Below, piece after piece: positions 43,516 to 56,060 of a stretch of DNA of 64,000 bases. This DNA comes from Rhizomys pruinosus. Taxonomy: Eukaryota; Chordata; Mammalia; Rodentia; Spalacidae. The stretch covers positions 1 to 64,000 of the forward strand of contig VZQC01000363.1 of the NCBI GenBank assembly GCA_009823505.1, read 5' to 3'. A program made the translations under genes and the position numbers. The notes beneath the pieces are model-generated. The model saw nothing but the letters and a program-made list of their open reading frames with translations. It ran no database searches and had not been told where the DNA came from. Every line of letters starts with the position of its first letter. Within the stretch, counting starts at the first letter, position 1.

Positions 43516-44369
43516 TTCCCACATATAAGTTGGGAACTTTTTCTGGTTTGAGGATACCTGTTATTTGGGCATGCTCTCAACATTGCCATGAGTTCATAGG
43601 AGAAAAACAAAGCAAAACAAAAGAAAACAAACAAACAAACAACAAAAAACAAGCTATCTTGGTAGTATACCTATTCTGGAAATTACAATATTTCTGCCCC
43701 ATTATTTTGCAATTATCTTTGAGCTATGGGAGACTAAAAATTGATGTATTTGTCCCAATTGGGGAACAATGGTGGGTAGTTTCACATTCTCTACCCATTG
43801 GCTAGTTGTGATTCTTAGTATTAATCACCATCTGCTATATGAGAAAGCTTTTCCATTGAGAGTTAAAAGATATATTAATCTATGGGCATAACAGTAATTT
43901 ATTAGGAATCACTTTAATACCCTATTTGGCAGAACAATAGTATTAAGCTCTCTTCCATGGCCTTTCAGTTCTCTAGCCTCCAGTTCCTAGACCTGTCAAA
44001 GTTGTATATGGGCTCCATTTTATGAAACAGACCTTAATCTAATTATAAAGTGTTTGGTTACTCCCATGGTAGTTGTGCCACTTATTCATAATGACCATAC
44101 TTTGCCAGGAAGATGATTTTGTAGGTTTCAGGATTCATAGCTGCGTTCTAAAACTTATATTTGTGGTATCTTTAGGGATCAGATCTTTCCATGAAGTTCT
44201 GGTGAGTACCTAAAAGCAGGGGCAGTGGTGGGCATTGTTTTAGTGTATATGGGATGGATTCTTTAAGATATTCATATCATGTACATTTATAGTATTCACA
44301 CACCCTCCCAGGTCCACTCTCCACCTTACTATGTCCATGACTTCATGGCCTCTATTATTAGTTCTCATT
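43516..44369. other. No recognisable feature
   Basis: Contains a short (CAAA)n-like run at 43600-43650. Nothing else is supported. Confidence 0.45.
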
Positions 44370-44495
44370 TTTTTTGTCTTTTTGAGACAGGGTCTCCCTG
44401 TAGTCCCAGCTGTCCTGGAACTCACTCTGTAGACCAGGTTGGCCTTGAACTCACAAAGATCCACCTGCCTCTGCCTCCCAAGTGCTAGGATTAAA
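44370..44495 (-). mobile_element. B1-type SINE, truncated
   Basis: Antisense: TTTTTGAGACAGGGTCTCCC to CCCAAGTGCTAGGATTAAA. Confidence 0.9.
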
Positions 44496-44499
44496 ATGA

Positions 44500-44592
44500 T
44501 ACCAAATTCTGGAGAGGATATGGGGAATGCAGAACACGCATCTATTGGTGTGGGATTGCAAGCTCTTCTAACCCATACTGAAAGCAGTGTGG
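44500..44592 (+). mobile_element. L1 ORF2 fragment
   Basis: Matches 25977-26070 of the plus-strand L1 (ACCAAATTCTGGAGAGGAT, GAAAGCAGTGTGG). Confidence 0.7.
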
Positions 44593-44775
44593 TGGGCTGG
44601 AGAGGTGGCCTAGTGGGTGAGAGCGCCAACTGCTCTTACAGAGGACTCGGGTTCAATCCCCAGCACGCACATTGTGGCTGAAAACCTGAGAATCCTACAC
44701 CCTCTTCTGACCTCTGTGTCATTGCATGACATGGGTGCACCAACCTACATGCAGACCGTACATTCATACACAAAA
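44593..44775 (+). mobile_element. B2-type SINE with internal deletion
   Basis: GGGCTGGAGAGGTGGCC head. The middle AACTCC/CCAGTTCC block is missing (about 60 bases); the tail is CATTCATACACAAAAAA. Confidence 0.9.
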
Positions 44776-44785
44776 AAGCAATTGT

Positions 44786-45040
44786 GGGTTGTAGAGATAG
44801 CCTAGTGGTAAAGAGCACCAACTGCTCTTGCAGAAGACCCGGGTTCGATCCCCAGCACCCACATGGCAGCTAAGAACCATCTCTAACTCCAATTCCAGGA
44901 GAACTCCAGTTCCAGGGGAATCGGAGAGCCTCTTCTGATCTCTGCGGCATTGCACGACATGGGTGCACAGACCTACATGGGTGCAGACAGTACATTCATA
45001 CATATACAGAAATAAATAAAATTAAAAAAAAACAAAAGTA
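44786..45040 (+). mobile_element. B2-type SINE
   Basis: GGGTTGTAGAGATAGCC head, full body with a small GGGTGCA duplication near 44980, and tail ATAAATAAAATTAAAAAAA. It sits head-to-tail behind the previous SINE. Confidence 0.95.
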
Positions 45041-45044
45041 ATTG

Positions 45045-45852
45045 TGCAAAAGAATGGTTTTCCACAAGGTTTAAGCCATCGACTACTTAGCTCATACCCT
45101 GATGGGTGATAGCATTCCAGTGTCCATATCTCAGCGAACAGGCTACTCAGTCACCCACCACAAACAGAAAGAAGAGAAACCAAATTAAAAATGGACATAG
45201 TCCCCATATATGCCAACCAAAGGGTATCTGGAAGATCATTGCCTTGGATAGGTCAATATAGATTAACCATGACACAAAAAGTTAAGAAAGCAAAGACAGT
45301 GAGTAAGTGTCTAGTGCAAGAGGGAGAGAAAGTGAGAGTTCTTTTTTATTTTATTTTTATTTTTTTAATTTTTTTTTTAATTTTTGTTTTGTCTTTTTGA
45401 GAGTTCTTTTATATCACTTGTGAGGGAGGTTATTTCTCCGTGGCCTGGCTCATATATGGGGATGAATATCTGGATAGATAGGTGAGTAACTCATTCTTTT
45501 GTTGATTACTATATTTAGAGCAAGAGTTGAATAAGACATGACTAGTCATTAGCAGTTATGACACAGGTAATTATTTAAGCCAGTAAGGATCAGACTTCAA
45601 GTAATCATTTTCAAGTTGTTAAAAACTGGGTATTTAGCTTTCATTACTGTTTTTATAGCTATGCTAGGAAACATTATTTCATGTTGTAAAGAAACACTAT
45701 GGAGTTTTCTGAGAGAAAAAAGAGTCATTCAAAATAGTAGTTGCTCAACTCACAATTACTAAAAATATTTAAAATTTTAGAGATTTATAATACTTTCCAT
45801 TGTAAACAGGATTTTTTCTATGTTTTATGTTTTCAGCCAGTCTTTTTTTAAT
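45045..45852. other. No recognisable feature
   Basis: Contains a T-rich stretch at 45335-45395. No gene or clear repeat. Confidence 0.45.
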
Positions 45853-45962
45853 TTTTTTTAATTTTTTTATTAATTTTATTTATTTCTGTATGTGTATGAA
45901 TGTACTGTCTGCATGCAAGTTTGTGCACCTGTGTCGTGCAACGCCGCGGAGGTCAGAAGAGG
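45853..45962 (-). mobile_element. B2-type SINE, 5'-truncated
   Basis: Antisense 3' half only, nearly consensus (GTGTCGTGCAACGCCGCGG), ending sharply at AGAAGAGG. Confidence 0.9.
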
Positions 45963-46169
45963 TAACATTCATATTCAGTTTAGCATGTCAATATATATAC
46001 AATCCTCCACATTTTGTTTTCAGGTTTCATTTAAAATTATCTTACTCAATTTAATAGTTTACTAAAATAATTTATTGGTTTGTATATTTTTTGCAACTCA
46101 CATCTTATTAGTAATTTCTTCCAATACCTTGGAAAATACTCCACTTGTTTATCCTTTTTTTAAAACTGA

Positions 46170-47275
46170 TAGACATACAAAATTAACCTAAAAAAATCAG
46201 TAACCTTTCCTTATACCAACAACAAGCAACTGAGAAAGGAATTCAAGGCGACCTTCCCACTCACAATAGCCTCAAAAACAACAAAATATCTAGGATCCAA
46301 CCTAACCAAAGGCACCAAAGATCTCTACAACAAAAATTTAAACCCTTAAAGAAAGGAATTGAAGAAGACATCAGAAGATGAAAAAAACTCCCATGCTCAT
46401 GGATTGGGAAATTTAATATTGTAAAAATGTCCATCCTCCCAAACTCTTGTATAGATTTAACACAATCCCAATTAAAATCCCCAAGAGTTCCTTCACAGGA
46501 TTGAAAAAAAAAAAAGTCCTTAATTTCATTTGGGAAAAAAAAGACCCCGAATAGTCAAAACAACACTGAGTGAAAAGAGCAACGTGGGGGGGGGGATCTC
46601 TATACCAGACTTCAAACTATACTATAGGGCTATAGTCATAAAAACAGCCTGGTACTGGCACAAAAACAGACCTGTTCACCAATAGAACAAAACTTGAAGA
46701 TGCAAACCTGAGCACATGCAATTTCAGCCACCTCATATTTGACAAGGGGGCCAAGAAGACACAATGGAAAAAAGAAAGCTTCTTCAGCAAGTGGTGTTGG
46801 CAAAACTGGATCAACACCTGTAGAAGAATGACATTAAACCCCCTATCTCTCGCCCTGTAAAAAACTCAACTGCAGATGGATTAAAGTCCTCTATGAAACT
46901 CCAATCTCTGAAGGCATTAGAAGAGAAAGTTGGCAGCAGACTGCAAGACATAGGTGTAGAAAAAGACTTCCTAAATCAGACAGCAGCTGCACAAGAATTA
47001 AGGTCCACAATTGACAAATGGGACCTCATTAAACTCACAAGCTTCTGAACATCAAAAGAAACAACCAAGGAAGTGAAGAGCAATCCCACAGAGTGGGAAG
47101 AAACCTTCACTGCAGAAACAACTGACAAAGCATTGATTTCTAGAATATATAAACTACTCAGAAAACAAAGGAGAAAGAAAACAAATGACCCACTCAATAG
47201 ATGGAGCAAAGAGATGAACAGAGACTTCACAAGTGAGGAATTGGAGATGGCTGAGAAACATCTTAAGAAGTGTGT
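46170..47275 (+). pseudogene. L1 ORF2 fragment, truncated at both ends
   Basis: It follows the ORF2 region downstream of the RT catalytic box: L-Y-T-N-N-K-Q type start near 46215, W-x-K and K-I-N-x-V-K-M-S-I-L-P type text at 46400-46440, and the W-E-E-T-F-T and N-D-P-L-N-R-W-S-K-E-M segments at 47090-47220 in a 74-codon frame. It stops at AAGAAGTGTG, before the 3' UTR. Frames are broken. Confidence 0.85.
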
Positions 47276-47364
47276 CTATGGCTATATTATACTATAGATA
47301 ATATAATAGAAATTAATGTTACAAATTACAAAAATTTTCAAATGCAGTAGTTCACTATTCATTT

Positions 47365-47568
47365 TTATTTATTTTATTTTAAGAGTATGTATATTTGCCT
47401 GCATATATGTAAGTGCCCTCTTTTTGTGCAGTGTTGATTGTGGTTAGAACTGATCTTACTTTGGGCTTTTCTCTGCCAGTGACTGCTGGGAACTGGACCT
47501 CAATCCTCTGAAAGAAGCACAGCACAAAGAAGCACTTTTAACTCCTGAGGTATCTCTCCAGCCCCAAT
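47365..47568 (-). mobile_element. Old B2-type SINE
   Basis: Antisense: GGGAACTGGACCTCAATCC and GGTATCTCTCCAGCCCC blocks, with much divergence in the body. Confidence 0.75.
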
Positions 47569-47614
47569 CTATTTTATTTTCATGATCCTCACATAACACA
47601 TTTAAATAGTGGAT

Positions 47615-47940
47615 TTCCTGGTCTGGGGAGATCGCTTAGGTAGTGCCCTTCTCTCACCTCATGAGGGATGGAGCTTGGAACTGCAGAACACCCATAAAAG
47701 CAAACAATCTATGTCATGCTAAGTGTGAGTACAGAAAGCTGGGGGGTGGGGTCAGAGACAAACAAGATCAACCAAGATGCTTTTGGGCCCTGGTGAATGA
47801 AGCAGCCAGCAAGAGATTCTGCCTCAAAACAAGCTTGAAGGAAAGGGCCAGAACTCCCGAGGTTGTCCTTTCACTTCTCCATGCAAACCTGGCACTTGTG
47901 ACTTTGCTCATTCCTGCACTTAATAGAGAGGGGGAGGAAG
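47615..47940 (+). mobile_element. B4-like SINE, old
   Basis: CTGGTCTGGGGAGATCGCTTAG-like head, GATTCTGCCTCAAAACAAGC and CCCGAGGTTGTCC blocks that match the B4 layout (tRNA-like head fused to a B1-like part). Confidence 0.55.
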
Positions 47941-48977
47941 TAGTTTGAGAAAACTGTTAGTCATTATTTTATTTACCCCATGTTAGTCTACTTAATTTTT
48001 AACTATAGAAGTTATTTTCACTAATTTGCAGACAAAAATACACTTTAGTTACGGTATCTATGAATCTTAATAGCACCCTTGTCATTTTTAGTTGATTATT
48101 TTAGACATTTTAGAGGTAAGATCTGATTTGGTTTTCAAGTTACTATCATTATATCAACATATATTTTGTTTCTAATTTGACTGCCTTATATTTACTGTTT
48201 AAGTTTGCCAATAGCAATGAAAATTATGTTTATAATGGGAAACATGCAGATCTTTGACATTATAATGATAAAAGAGAGTATAGGAAATGAAATATGGAGA
48301 GAGATGAAGTGTGGGCCAAACAGGTGGACTTTGTGTGTGAATGATTTTTCAGCACATGGAAAACCCCACAGTCTCTTATATCTTCATGCAATATCTGGGC
48401 ATGCATTGTAGTACTAATAAATCATACAATAATTCAACATACCAATATTTTGATGATGCAGTCACAATTCCTTTAGAATCCCCCACATTCTATCATGTCT
48501 AAAGTATCTATATCAAAATATATCTATTCAGAATCATTACAGATTATTTATATTGTATTAATGTTCCAGAAAAGGCTGTTTACACCCCCTTGACACCTTT
48601 CCTTCTTAAATGTTGTGTGAAAAAAAAAAGTTAAAAAAGGAAAGTTGTATCACTTGCCAGTTTTTTTCTTGTAAGTTTTATTTTATATGGTAAAGCTTTT
48701 TGTGAGATAGTCTTCTGATTTATTAGTATTTAGAATAATAAATGAACTAAAATGTTTAACCTCATTTAAATTATGTTTGTGAATTACTGATTTACCCGAA
48801 AAATATAGTGTGTCTTTCTCCAAAATATTCACTATGTATTATTTCATTAATATTTTTATTTCATTCTTTCAAGCCAATAATTTACATATATCACAAAAAT
48901 GAGATTTAATAGTATTTTCTTGTTTATATTGTTGATTTCTTACTTGCTGTGACTTATGGTTTGTATAGAAATATATT
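47941..48977. other. No recognisable feature
   Basis: AT-rich; short frames only. Confidence 0.45.
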
Positions 48978-49205
48978 TATGGGGCTGGAGGGATGGCCTA
49001 GCGGTTAAAAGTGCCGACTGCTCTTGCAGAGGACCCGGGTTCAATTCCCCAGCACCCACATGGCAGCTGAAAACCTTCTGCAACTCCAATTCCAGGAGAA
49101 CTCCAGTTCCAAGGGAATCCAAGACCCTTTTCTGACCTCCGCGGCATTGCACGACACGGGTGCACAGACCTACATGCAGACAGTACAGTCATACACATAC
49201 AAAAA
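48978..49205 (+). mobile_element. B2-type SINE
   Basis: GGGGCTGGAGGGATGGCC head, CpG-retaining body (CCGCGGCATTGCACGACACGG) and CATACACATAC tail. Confidence 0.95.
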
Positions 49206-50619
49206 AATATATTTATATAATGATATTGTTACCTAAATAATTTTATAATATCTTCCAATTTTATCTATTTTATGTTACCTGTGTTTATCAGACTTTATCA
49301 ATCCATGAATCAATATATGCCTCAAGGGTTCTTATACCTTTGTGAATGTTTTCATTTTGAAATTAACATGGAAATGGAGATTTTTTTTTTCAAATCCACA
49401 GTTAATTTGTACTACATTTGGATCCTGGGAGAGTTATATATTATATACTACTAATATATATATATTATATATTATATATGCAATACGTTCTCCCATCCTT
49501 TATCAAATATATTTACCCTCTTGAGTTTCTATTTTGGTGTCCAGAGCTTCTGTATATGCTAAGTAAATAAAATATAATAATATAAATAATAAATAAATCA
49601 AGAATAAATAAAAAAAATATAAATTTTATCAATCTTGTAAGTAAATAATGCATATAATACACATCTTCTAATTATACATTATTATGTGCATATCACAATA
49701 TGTTATACGAAGTATCCCAGTGAGGATATTTTTGGGTGACTGGAATATTACAGAAGTGATATATTTGGTACAGCTTTTCTGATCACAAATCTATTTTGAA
49801 AAAAGTAGCTACATTATTTTAACTTTTTGATGTTATTTGTGGTGCATTGAGCATCCATTAGGTATCTGAACAAAAAAGCCTGAGTTTTGGGGAGCAAAAT
49901 AATAAATATCTAAACTTGGGAATAGAGAAAAAATGAGAAAAAAAAGAAACAAGCAGCAGATAAAACTGTAGGTTGAAATGTTTAAAATGGCTTTACAAAT
50001 TTATCAGCACTGTGTCTTTGGAAATATGTAAATTATTAACACTATGGCTTTACCACTTACTTTAAAATGCTCATCATATACACAGAACGCTAATGCTGAT
50101 GCAGAGTTTCTGTCATGAATAAATGCCACTTTTCCACAAGATTTAGAGTTTAGATACTGTGAATTTTCTAAGTGACAGTGAGATGCTGGGCTTCTTCAGA
50201 ATGACAGGGAGATTTTCTGCATTTACACCAAATTAAGAATATCTATAATATGACTTCTCATTTCCAAATTTGGTAGGGATAATATTTTTAAAGAAAAGTT
50301 ATTTGTTTTTGCATGGAATGTCATACTTCAAGATATCTTATTGCGTCAAATATAATTTTGTTAGAGGAAAATAGCTTTACCCTTCAGTACATTAGGGATG
50401 GAAAGTAAAATATGAATGTTTACTCATGCACATTTCACTATTTAACTGGATTACATCTGTATAAATGAATCATGATATAGCAGACACTCTGATTTTGAAA
50501 TATAGAGCTTACTTTTAAGAAGTTGTTCTCCAGCATTCATATTCTGTAGAAATTCTCTCTAAAATGTTTTGTTTTTCAAATGTATTCTACTTGTGACAAA
50601 GCAACGCAAATTCTTTATT

Positions 50620-50960
50620 TGGTTTTAGAAGCAAACTCAGTCAGTAAAATGTTAGCTTTGAAATCATGAAGTCCATAGTTTGAATCTCCAGAAGTAATGG
50701 AAAAATGAGTCATGGTGACACAGACTTATACTCCCAGGGCAGAAGTGGAGATAAATAGAATCCTGGGCTCAAGGCCACACAAAAAAAATTAATTGCTGAG
50801 TAACAAGCCAAGAGAGTGCCTGTCGTAAAAGGCAAAAAATCCTTGAAAAGCACAGTTGCGGGCCACGTGCACCACAGCATGGAACGGCAAAACTAAGATG
50901 ACAGCTGCACTCACACAACACGATGCACGGTAAAAGCATAATGCTGACACCCGATGGCCA
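50620..50960 (+). mobile_element. B4-like SINE (copy 1)
   Basis: Counterpart of 58100-58445. The second half is degraded by indels (CCAAGAGAGTGCCTGTCG against CCAATGAGAGGTCCTGTC). Confidence 0.65.
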
Positions 50961-51235
50961 CTGCACCCACAGAAAGCACAGGGGAAAATTCAAACGAGAC
51001 AGGCCAAGCATGTGGTGAAGACGAATGATATACAGAAAGATGGATATTGAAAAAGGAAAGGGATAACGTACGAAGATGGAGAGCAGAAGTAGATCCAAGG
51101 GGGCAAGAGGGCGCGGCGGAGGGGCGGGAGAAAACGAGAGATAGGGGTGACGAAGGAAGGAATTAAAGGACGGGAGCAGAGGTAGGAGTCGAATAACTCC
51201 ATTGTAAAAGCCCAAGACAGGCCGTCTTATTATCT
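50960..51235. other. GC/purine-rich stretch present only in copy 1
   Basis: It replaces the unremarkable AT-rich sequence of copy 2 (58445-58800). It contains GGGGGCAAGAGGGCGCGGC and further G-rich purine runs. No repeat or coding signature; the minus-strand frame across it (51215-50769) is proline/serine-rich by composition only. It is likely unpolished or foreign sequence. Confidence 0.6.
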
Positions 51236-51289
51236 CGGGATTTTCTGGTTTGTGTTATTTCACTCAAGCAGTATCCAGTTTATAATTTT

Positions 51290-51425
51290 TTTTAATATTA
51301 TCTCTTCTTTGGTTCGTGGTTAAGAGACCTCCGACTTCTCTTCCTGAGGCCCTGGGTTCGATTCCCACCACCCACATGGCGGCTAAGAACCGCCTTTCAG
51401 CCAAGTGTGGTGACTCTCACCTAAA
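51290..51425 (+). mobile_element. SINE head inside L1 (copy 1)
   Basis: Counterpart of 58862-58990 with errors (AGAGACCTCCGACTT against AGAGCTCCGACTT). Confidence 0.75.
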
Positions 51426-51429
51426 AAAA

Positions 51430-54400
51430 AATATCCCTCTTAATGTTGAGTCTATCCTCCGTTGTATGAAGGTTAGCACATTTTTCTATACATCTTCATT
51501 CAGTGTGGGGAGATATTTACGGTTGTTTCCAATTCTTCACTATATTAAAAGAGAGCACGCAGCAAAACCTGGATGTTCAGGTTCTTTACGTATGATTAGC
51601 CATTTAGGATATATTCCAATATGAGTGATTATAACTGGGTCAGGTGGTAGGTTCATTTTTAGTTATTTTAATTCCCCAGATTACCTTCAGAATGGCTGGA
51701 AAAAAGGCGGAAGGATTCCCACCAGAAAGATGGGGTGTTCCCCTTTTTCTCCACACCCATCATGAGATAGCTGCTTCATCGCTGGACTACCCAGCGATTG
51801 GGAAGAGGATGAAAAAAGTGGGGCAACGGCGTTCTAGATTACAAGGATGTTGGAACAAAAGGGGGCTGTGTGAGACATGCAACGAGGAGGTTCGCGCAAA
51901 CACTCACTTTTCTGGGTCATGTTTCGTGCGGTATCTGGAGTTCTGTGAAGCGGAGTGCATTTTCTATCGATTTTTTTCCAACCCAATTGGTTTCTCTTCA
52001 TTCCTCTATTGTTTCTTTTGCTTTTGTACAGAAACTTGTAGGCTTAATGAGGTCCATTACTGATTTTGACCTTAAGGCTGGCAGCTGGTGCCCATTAAGA
52101 AAGTCCTTTCCTATCATGTACATCTCTACAGGTACTGCCTATGGTATTCTCTCTAGCAGTTCAGATTTATATTGATTGGGTCTTTGTTCCAATTGAGTTG
52201 ACTTTTGTGCAGGGGAAATGATAAGGATCCAATTCCGTTCTTCTACAAGTGGTGCCAGTACTAGTCATGTACCATTTGTGAAGATGCTTTTATCCAAGTT
52301 TGTATATCTTGGCAACTTGGGAAAAATATCAGGCCGCTGAAATTTAATGTACTCATGTTTGAATTTTGTATTCTGTTCCATTGATCTACGTGTCTATTTT
52401 TGTGCCAGTACCATTCTCTTTTTTTTAACCTACGTCTGTATATAACTTGACATCTGATATAGATGATGCCCCCTGCCTTGTTGATTTTGCTCAAAATTGT
52501 TTCTTCTATCTGGGGTATTTTGTGGTTCCATGTCATTTTTAGATGAGTGTTTTTTTTTAGCCTCTATGAAGAATATTGTTCATAATTATTTGGCATTGTC
52601 TCAAATCTATTCACTGTGTTTGGTATGATGGTCATTTTCACAAGCATTTATTGTACAATCCTGAGAATGGTCGATTTTACATCCCCTGTGTCTTTCTTCT
52701 CTCTCTTTCTTAAAGTTTTAAAATTTCATTGTAGAAATCTTAATGGTTTTGGCTGGTATTATTCCATAAGGATATTGTTAAGTTATTGTGAATGGCCGGG
52801 CTCCTTTAAGCTTTATTGTTTTCTTCTTGTTTTTATGTAAGAAGCTACTGATTGTTTGTAAGTTGATTGGTGTACTGTCCAATCTATATATGAAATGATT
52901 TATCATTCCTAGTAGGTTTCTGGTGGAATTTTTGGTTTTCTTATATAAGACATATCACTCAATACATTATTTGACATATTCTGTTCCAGTAGTATACCTT
53001 AATTCCTTCTTTTTTGCTCTTGCAAACTTTCAAGCACTTACTTGAAAAGGAGTGGAGATACGGCAACCCTGCTTGTCGTCTGTTTAATGGGAAATACTTA
53101 TAGTTTTTCTCCATTAAGAGTGATGATGGTGGCTATGTGTTTGTTGAATATAGCTTTAATTTATTGAGGTATGTTTCCTTAAAGACCTATTCCTTCTAGG
53201 ACTTATCTGAATGCATGTTCGATTTCTTTCAAAGGTCTTTTCTGCATCTATTTTCTATAACCATGTGATTTTTGTCAAGTGCATTTATGTGTTTATGACA
53301 TATATTGACTTATATATGTTGAACCAACTATGACTCTCTGGAGGAAGTAAAGCATACCTGTCCTGGTGGATGACCTTTTTGATGTGTCTTTTAGGGTTGT
53401 GAATATTTTGTTGAGTATTTTGCTCTGTTTTTAGTATTTTTTTTTTTCTATTGTAACTTTACTTGGTTTTGGTATTAGTGTGACTGATTTGCAGATCTTT
53501 GAATGTCTGATAAATCTGCCTTAAGAGCCATCTGGGCATGGCCTATTTATTAGTGGAAATTTGCATTACAAGTTTCAATTCCTCCTTTGTTATGAGTATG
53601 GTTAAGCTGTTTGCCTCATTTGGTTTAACTTTCTTGGTGTCCATGACTCTAGAAATTTACATTTTCATTCATTTTTCAAATTTACTGTTCTATAGATTTT
53701 TCAAGTATTTCCTTTCAATGTTCGGGTTTTTTGTTTTTGTTTTTTTTTTTTGGTTTTTGTTTGCTTGTGTTGCTTGCTTTGGTGTCTGTCGTGATGTATA
53801 CCATTTCATCTCTAATTTTGCTATTTTTATTTCCTCTTTCTGTTTGAGGTTAGCTGGGGTCTTTCAAATGTCTGTCTACCTTGTTCAACTTGAACAAAAG
53901 AAATAACTTTTTGAATCATTGGTTTTGTTTTATTGATTTCTTTTTGTTTCTATTTAATTAATTCTCCTCTGATTTTTTTTTTTCTTCTCTTCTCACCTAC
54001 TGGTTTGGATGCATTTGTTCTTGCCTTTCCTGAGTCTTGAGGCTGGCTATTAAGTCATTTACATGTGCTTTTTCTGATCTTTAATGTGGACTAAGAGCTA
54101 AAAATTTCACTCCTGGGGACTGCTTTTAAGTTGCCCAGAAGTTTTGTTGTGTCGGTATATTCATTTTCATTTGATTATAAGAATATTTTATTTCTTTTCC
54201 TTATTCTTCTTAACAATTCATCATTCAGAAGTGTGTTGTTTAATTTCCTTAGGTACGTGGTTTGCAGAGCTTCTGTGCTGCTGATTATAAAGCTATATTT
54301 CACTGTGGTATGACTAGAATGAGAAGAATTATTTCATTTTTTTACATCTGTTGAGATTGTTTGTGTTTCAGATGTGATTCAATTTTAGAAAATGTGCATG

Positions 54401-54930
54401 GGCTGCTGAATAAAAAGTATACTCTTTGTCACTTGGGTTGACTATCCTTTAGGTCTACTTCTTATAAGTTGCTATTTAACTCAGATGTCCTTTTGTTTAT
54501 TCTTGTCCAGTTGATTTACCTATTGGTTGGGGTATATTGGGGATAATCGGTGTTTTATATTCATGGAAGTAGTACTGCTTTTATTTATTTGGTACATAAT
54601 AATTTTTTTTTTGTTATTTTTTAATAATTGTTCCTTTAATGAGAATGAAGTTCCCATCCTATATCTTCTGAATAATTTTTATTTGAATTTTATTTTTGTC
54701 TAGATGTGAGGATTGCCACACCAGCTTGGATCTTGAGCCATTTGCTCAGAATATTTTTTTTTTCGTCTTAGGTAAAACCTAAGGTGTCCTTCTTGAAGGT
54801 GAGATGAGTTTAATGAAGACAACAAAAATTGGGTTTTCTTTTTGATCCATTTGTTTGTTCTTTAGACAGGGGAGTTGAGGACACTTAAATTTAATTATGT
54901 GATGTAAAGGGGTTATGGGTTATTATCAAT
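51430..54930 (-). pseudogene. L1 ORF2 (copy 1), heavily frameshifted
   Basis: Counterpart of 58991-62560. The RT catalytic box region near 52945 reads differently from copy 2 because of indels (TCACTCAATACATT against TCACCTGCAAATACA). This adds frame breaks that copy 2 lacks. Confidence 0.8.
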
Positions 54931-54999
54931 TCTGCTTTCTTTATGGACCTATTTTGAATTTTCATTATTATATGATCCATTATGTTCTTTCTGTAGCAT

Positions 55000-56060
55000 T
55001 TTGAGTGTGCTCATTCCCGTTTTCAGTCCTTTGTATTGTTTCAAATATCCTCTGAAAGGCTGGTATGACAGACATCAGTTCCTTAAGCCTACTCATAAAA
55101 TGAAAATGTTCTATTCTTCAATATTAAGAGATAGTTTTGCTAGAAAGAGTATTCAGGGCTGGCATACAAGATTGTTTAGACATGGGAATACTTTGGACCA
55201 GGTCTTCGGCTTTCACATTTTTCTCTTGAAAAAATAATTGTAATTCTGTGGATTTTCTTTATATGTAACTTGTTTTTCTCTAGCGCTTTAGTACCATCTA
55301 ATTTATTTTATGTTTAGTTTTTACTATGATTTTCATCGGGGATTTTCTGTTCCAGTCAGATTTTTTGGTGTACTCTGTGTTTCTTAATCTCTATAGTTCT
55401 TATTTCCTGAATTTTTGGAATTTTTTTTCTTTATTATAGTTTGAAGATCTGTTCAACAACCATTGCCCTTAATTTTTTAGATTTTGTCTTTTTATGGTGT
55501 CCCCCATTTCCTATTATTTACTCCTTGTCTTTTTTTTCCCCATAGTTTGCTTAAGGATCCAGCTTTCAAATTTGTGTCCTGTGTTGATATTATTGTTTCT
55601 GTTTCACTTATTATATCTGCTGTTATTTCCATTTTGTTTAATATGTTTCTAGATTGACATGCAGATTTCAAGTTCTGGGTTTTCTTCAATGTTTCTATCT
55701 GTTCTGTGAAATCAGTTTTGTAAGTAATGAATTGTTTTTGACATTCCATTAAGCTGTTCATTTGTATATTCCTGAGGTTCCATCAAAAGTTCTTTGAGTA
55801 ATTTTTCTGTGTATTCTTTAAATTCTGATTCATCATTTAAATGGTTCTTTGAGATTCTGGTTCAACTGCTCTTCAGATGGTTCTCATTGTAGTGTACTTC
55901 TAGAGGACTGTGCTTATTGGTTTTGCTTGCTTTTGAGACATTTTTGTTTGCTTGTTTCTCATTATCTGTGTTTTTGTGCTGCTATTGGGCATATGGCTAT
56001 CCTGTTTTGGTTATCACAAGTATGTATTCTGTCTGCTTTTTTTTTAAATTGCATTTCATA
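55000..56060 (-). pseudogene. L1 ORF1 (copy 1)
   Basis: Counterpart of 62640-63716. Only the 55761-55492 frame (89 codons) of the coiled-coil region remains readable; the N-terminus is frameshifted relative to copy 2. Confidence 0.75.

Noticed and set aside
50769..51215. 148-codon minus-strand frame with Pro/Leu-rich sequence
   Set aside because: It spans the noisy block present in copy 1 only; copy 2 has no such frame.
53538..53906. 122-codon hydrophobic plus-strand frame (partner at 61214-61522), membrane-protein-like
   Set aside because: Antisense of Lys/Glu-rich, A-rich L1 ORF2 gives Phe/Leu/Ser-rich frames; no independent evidence.
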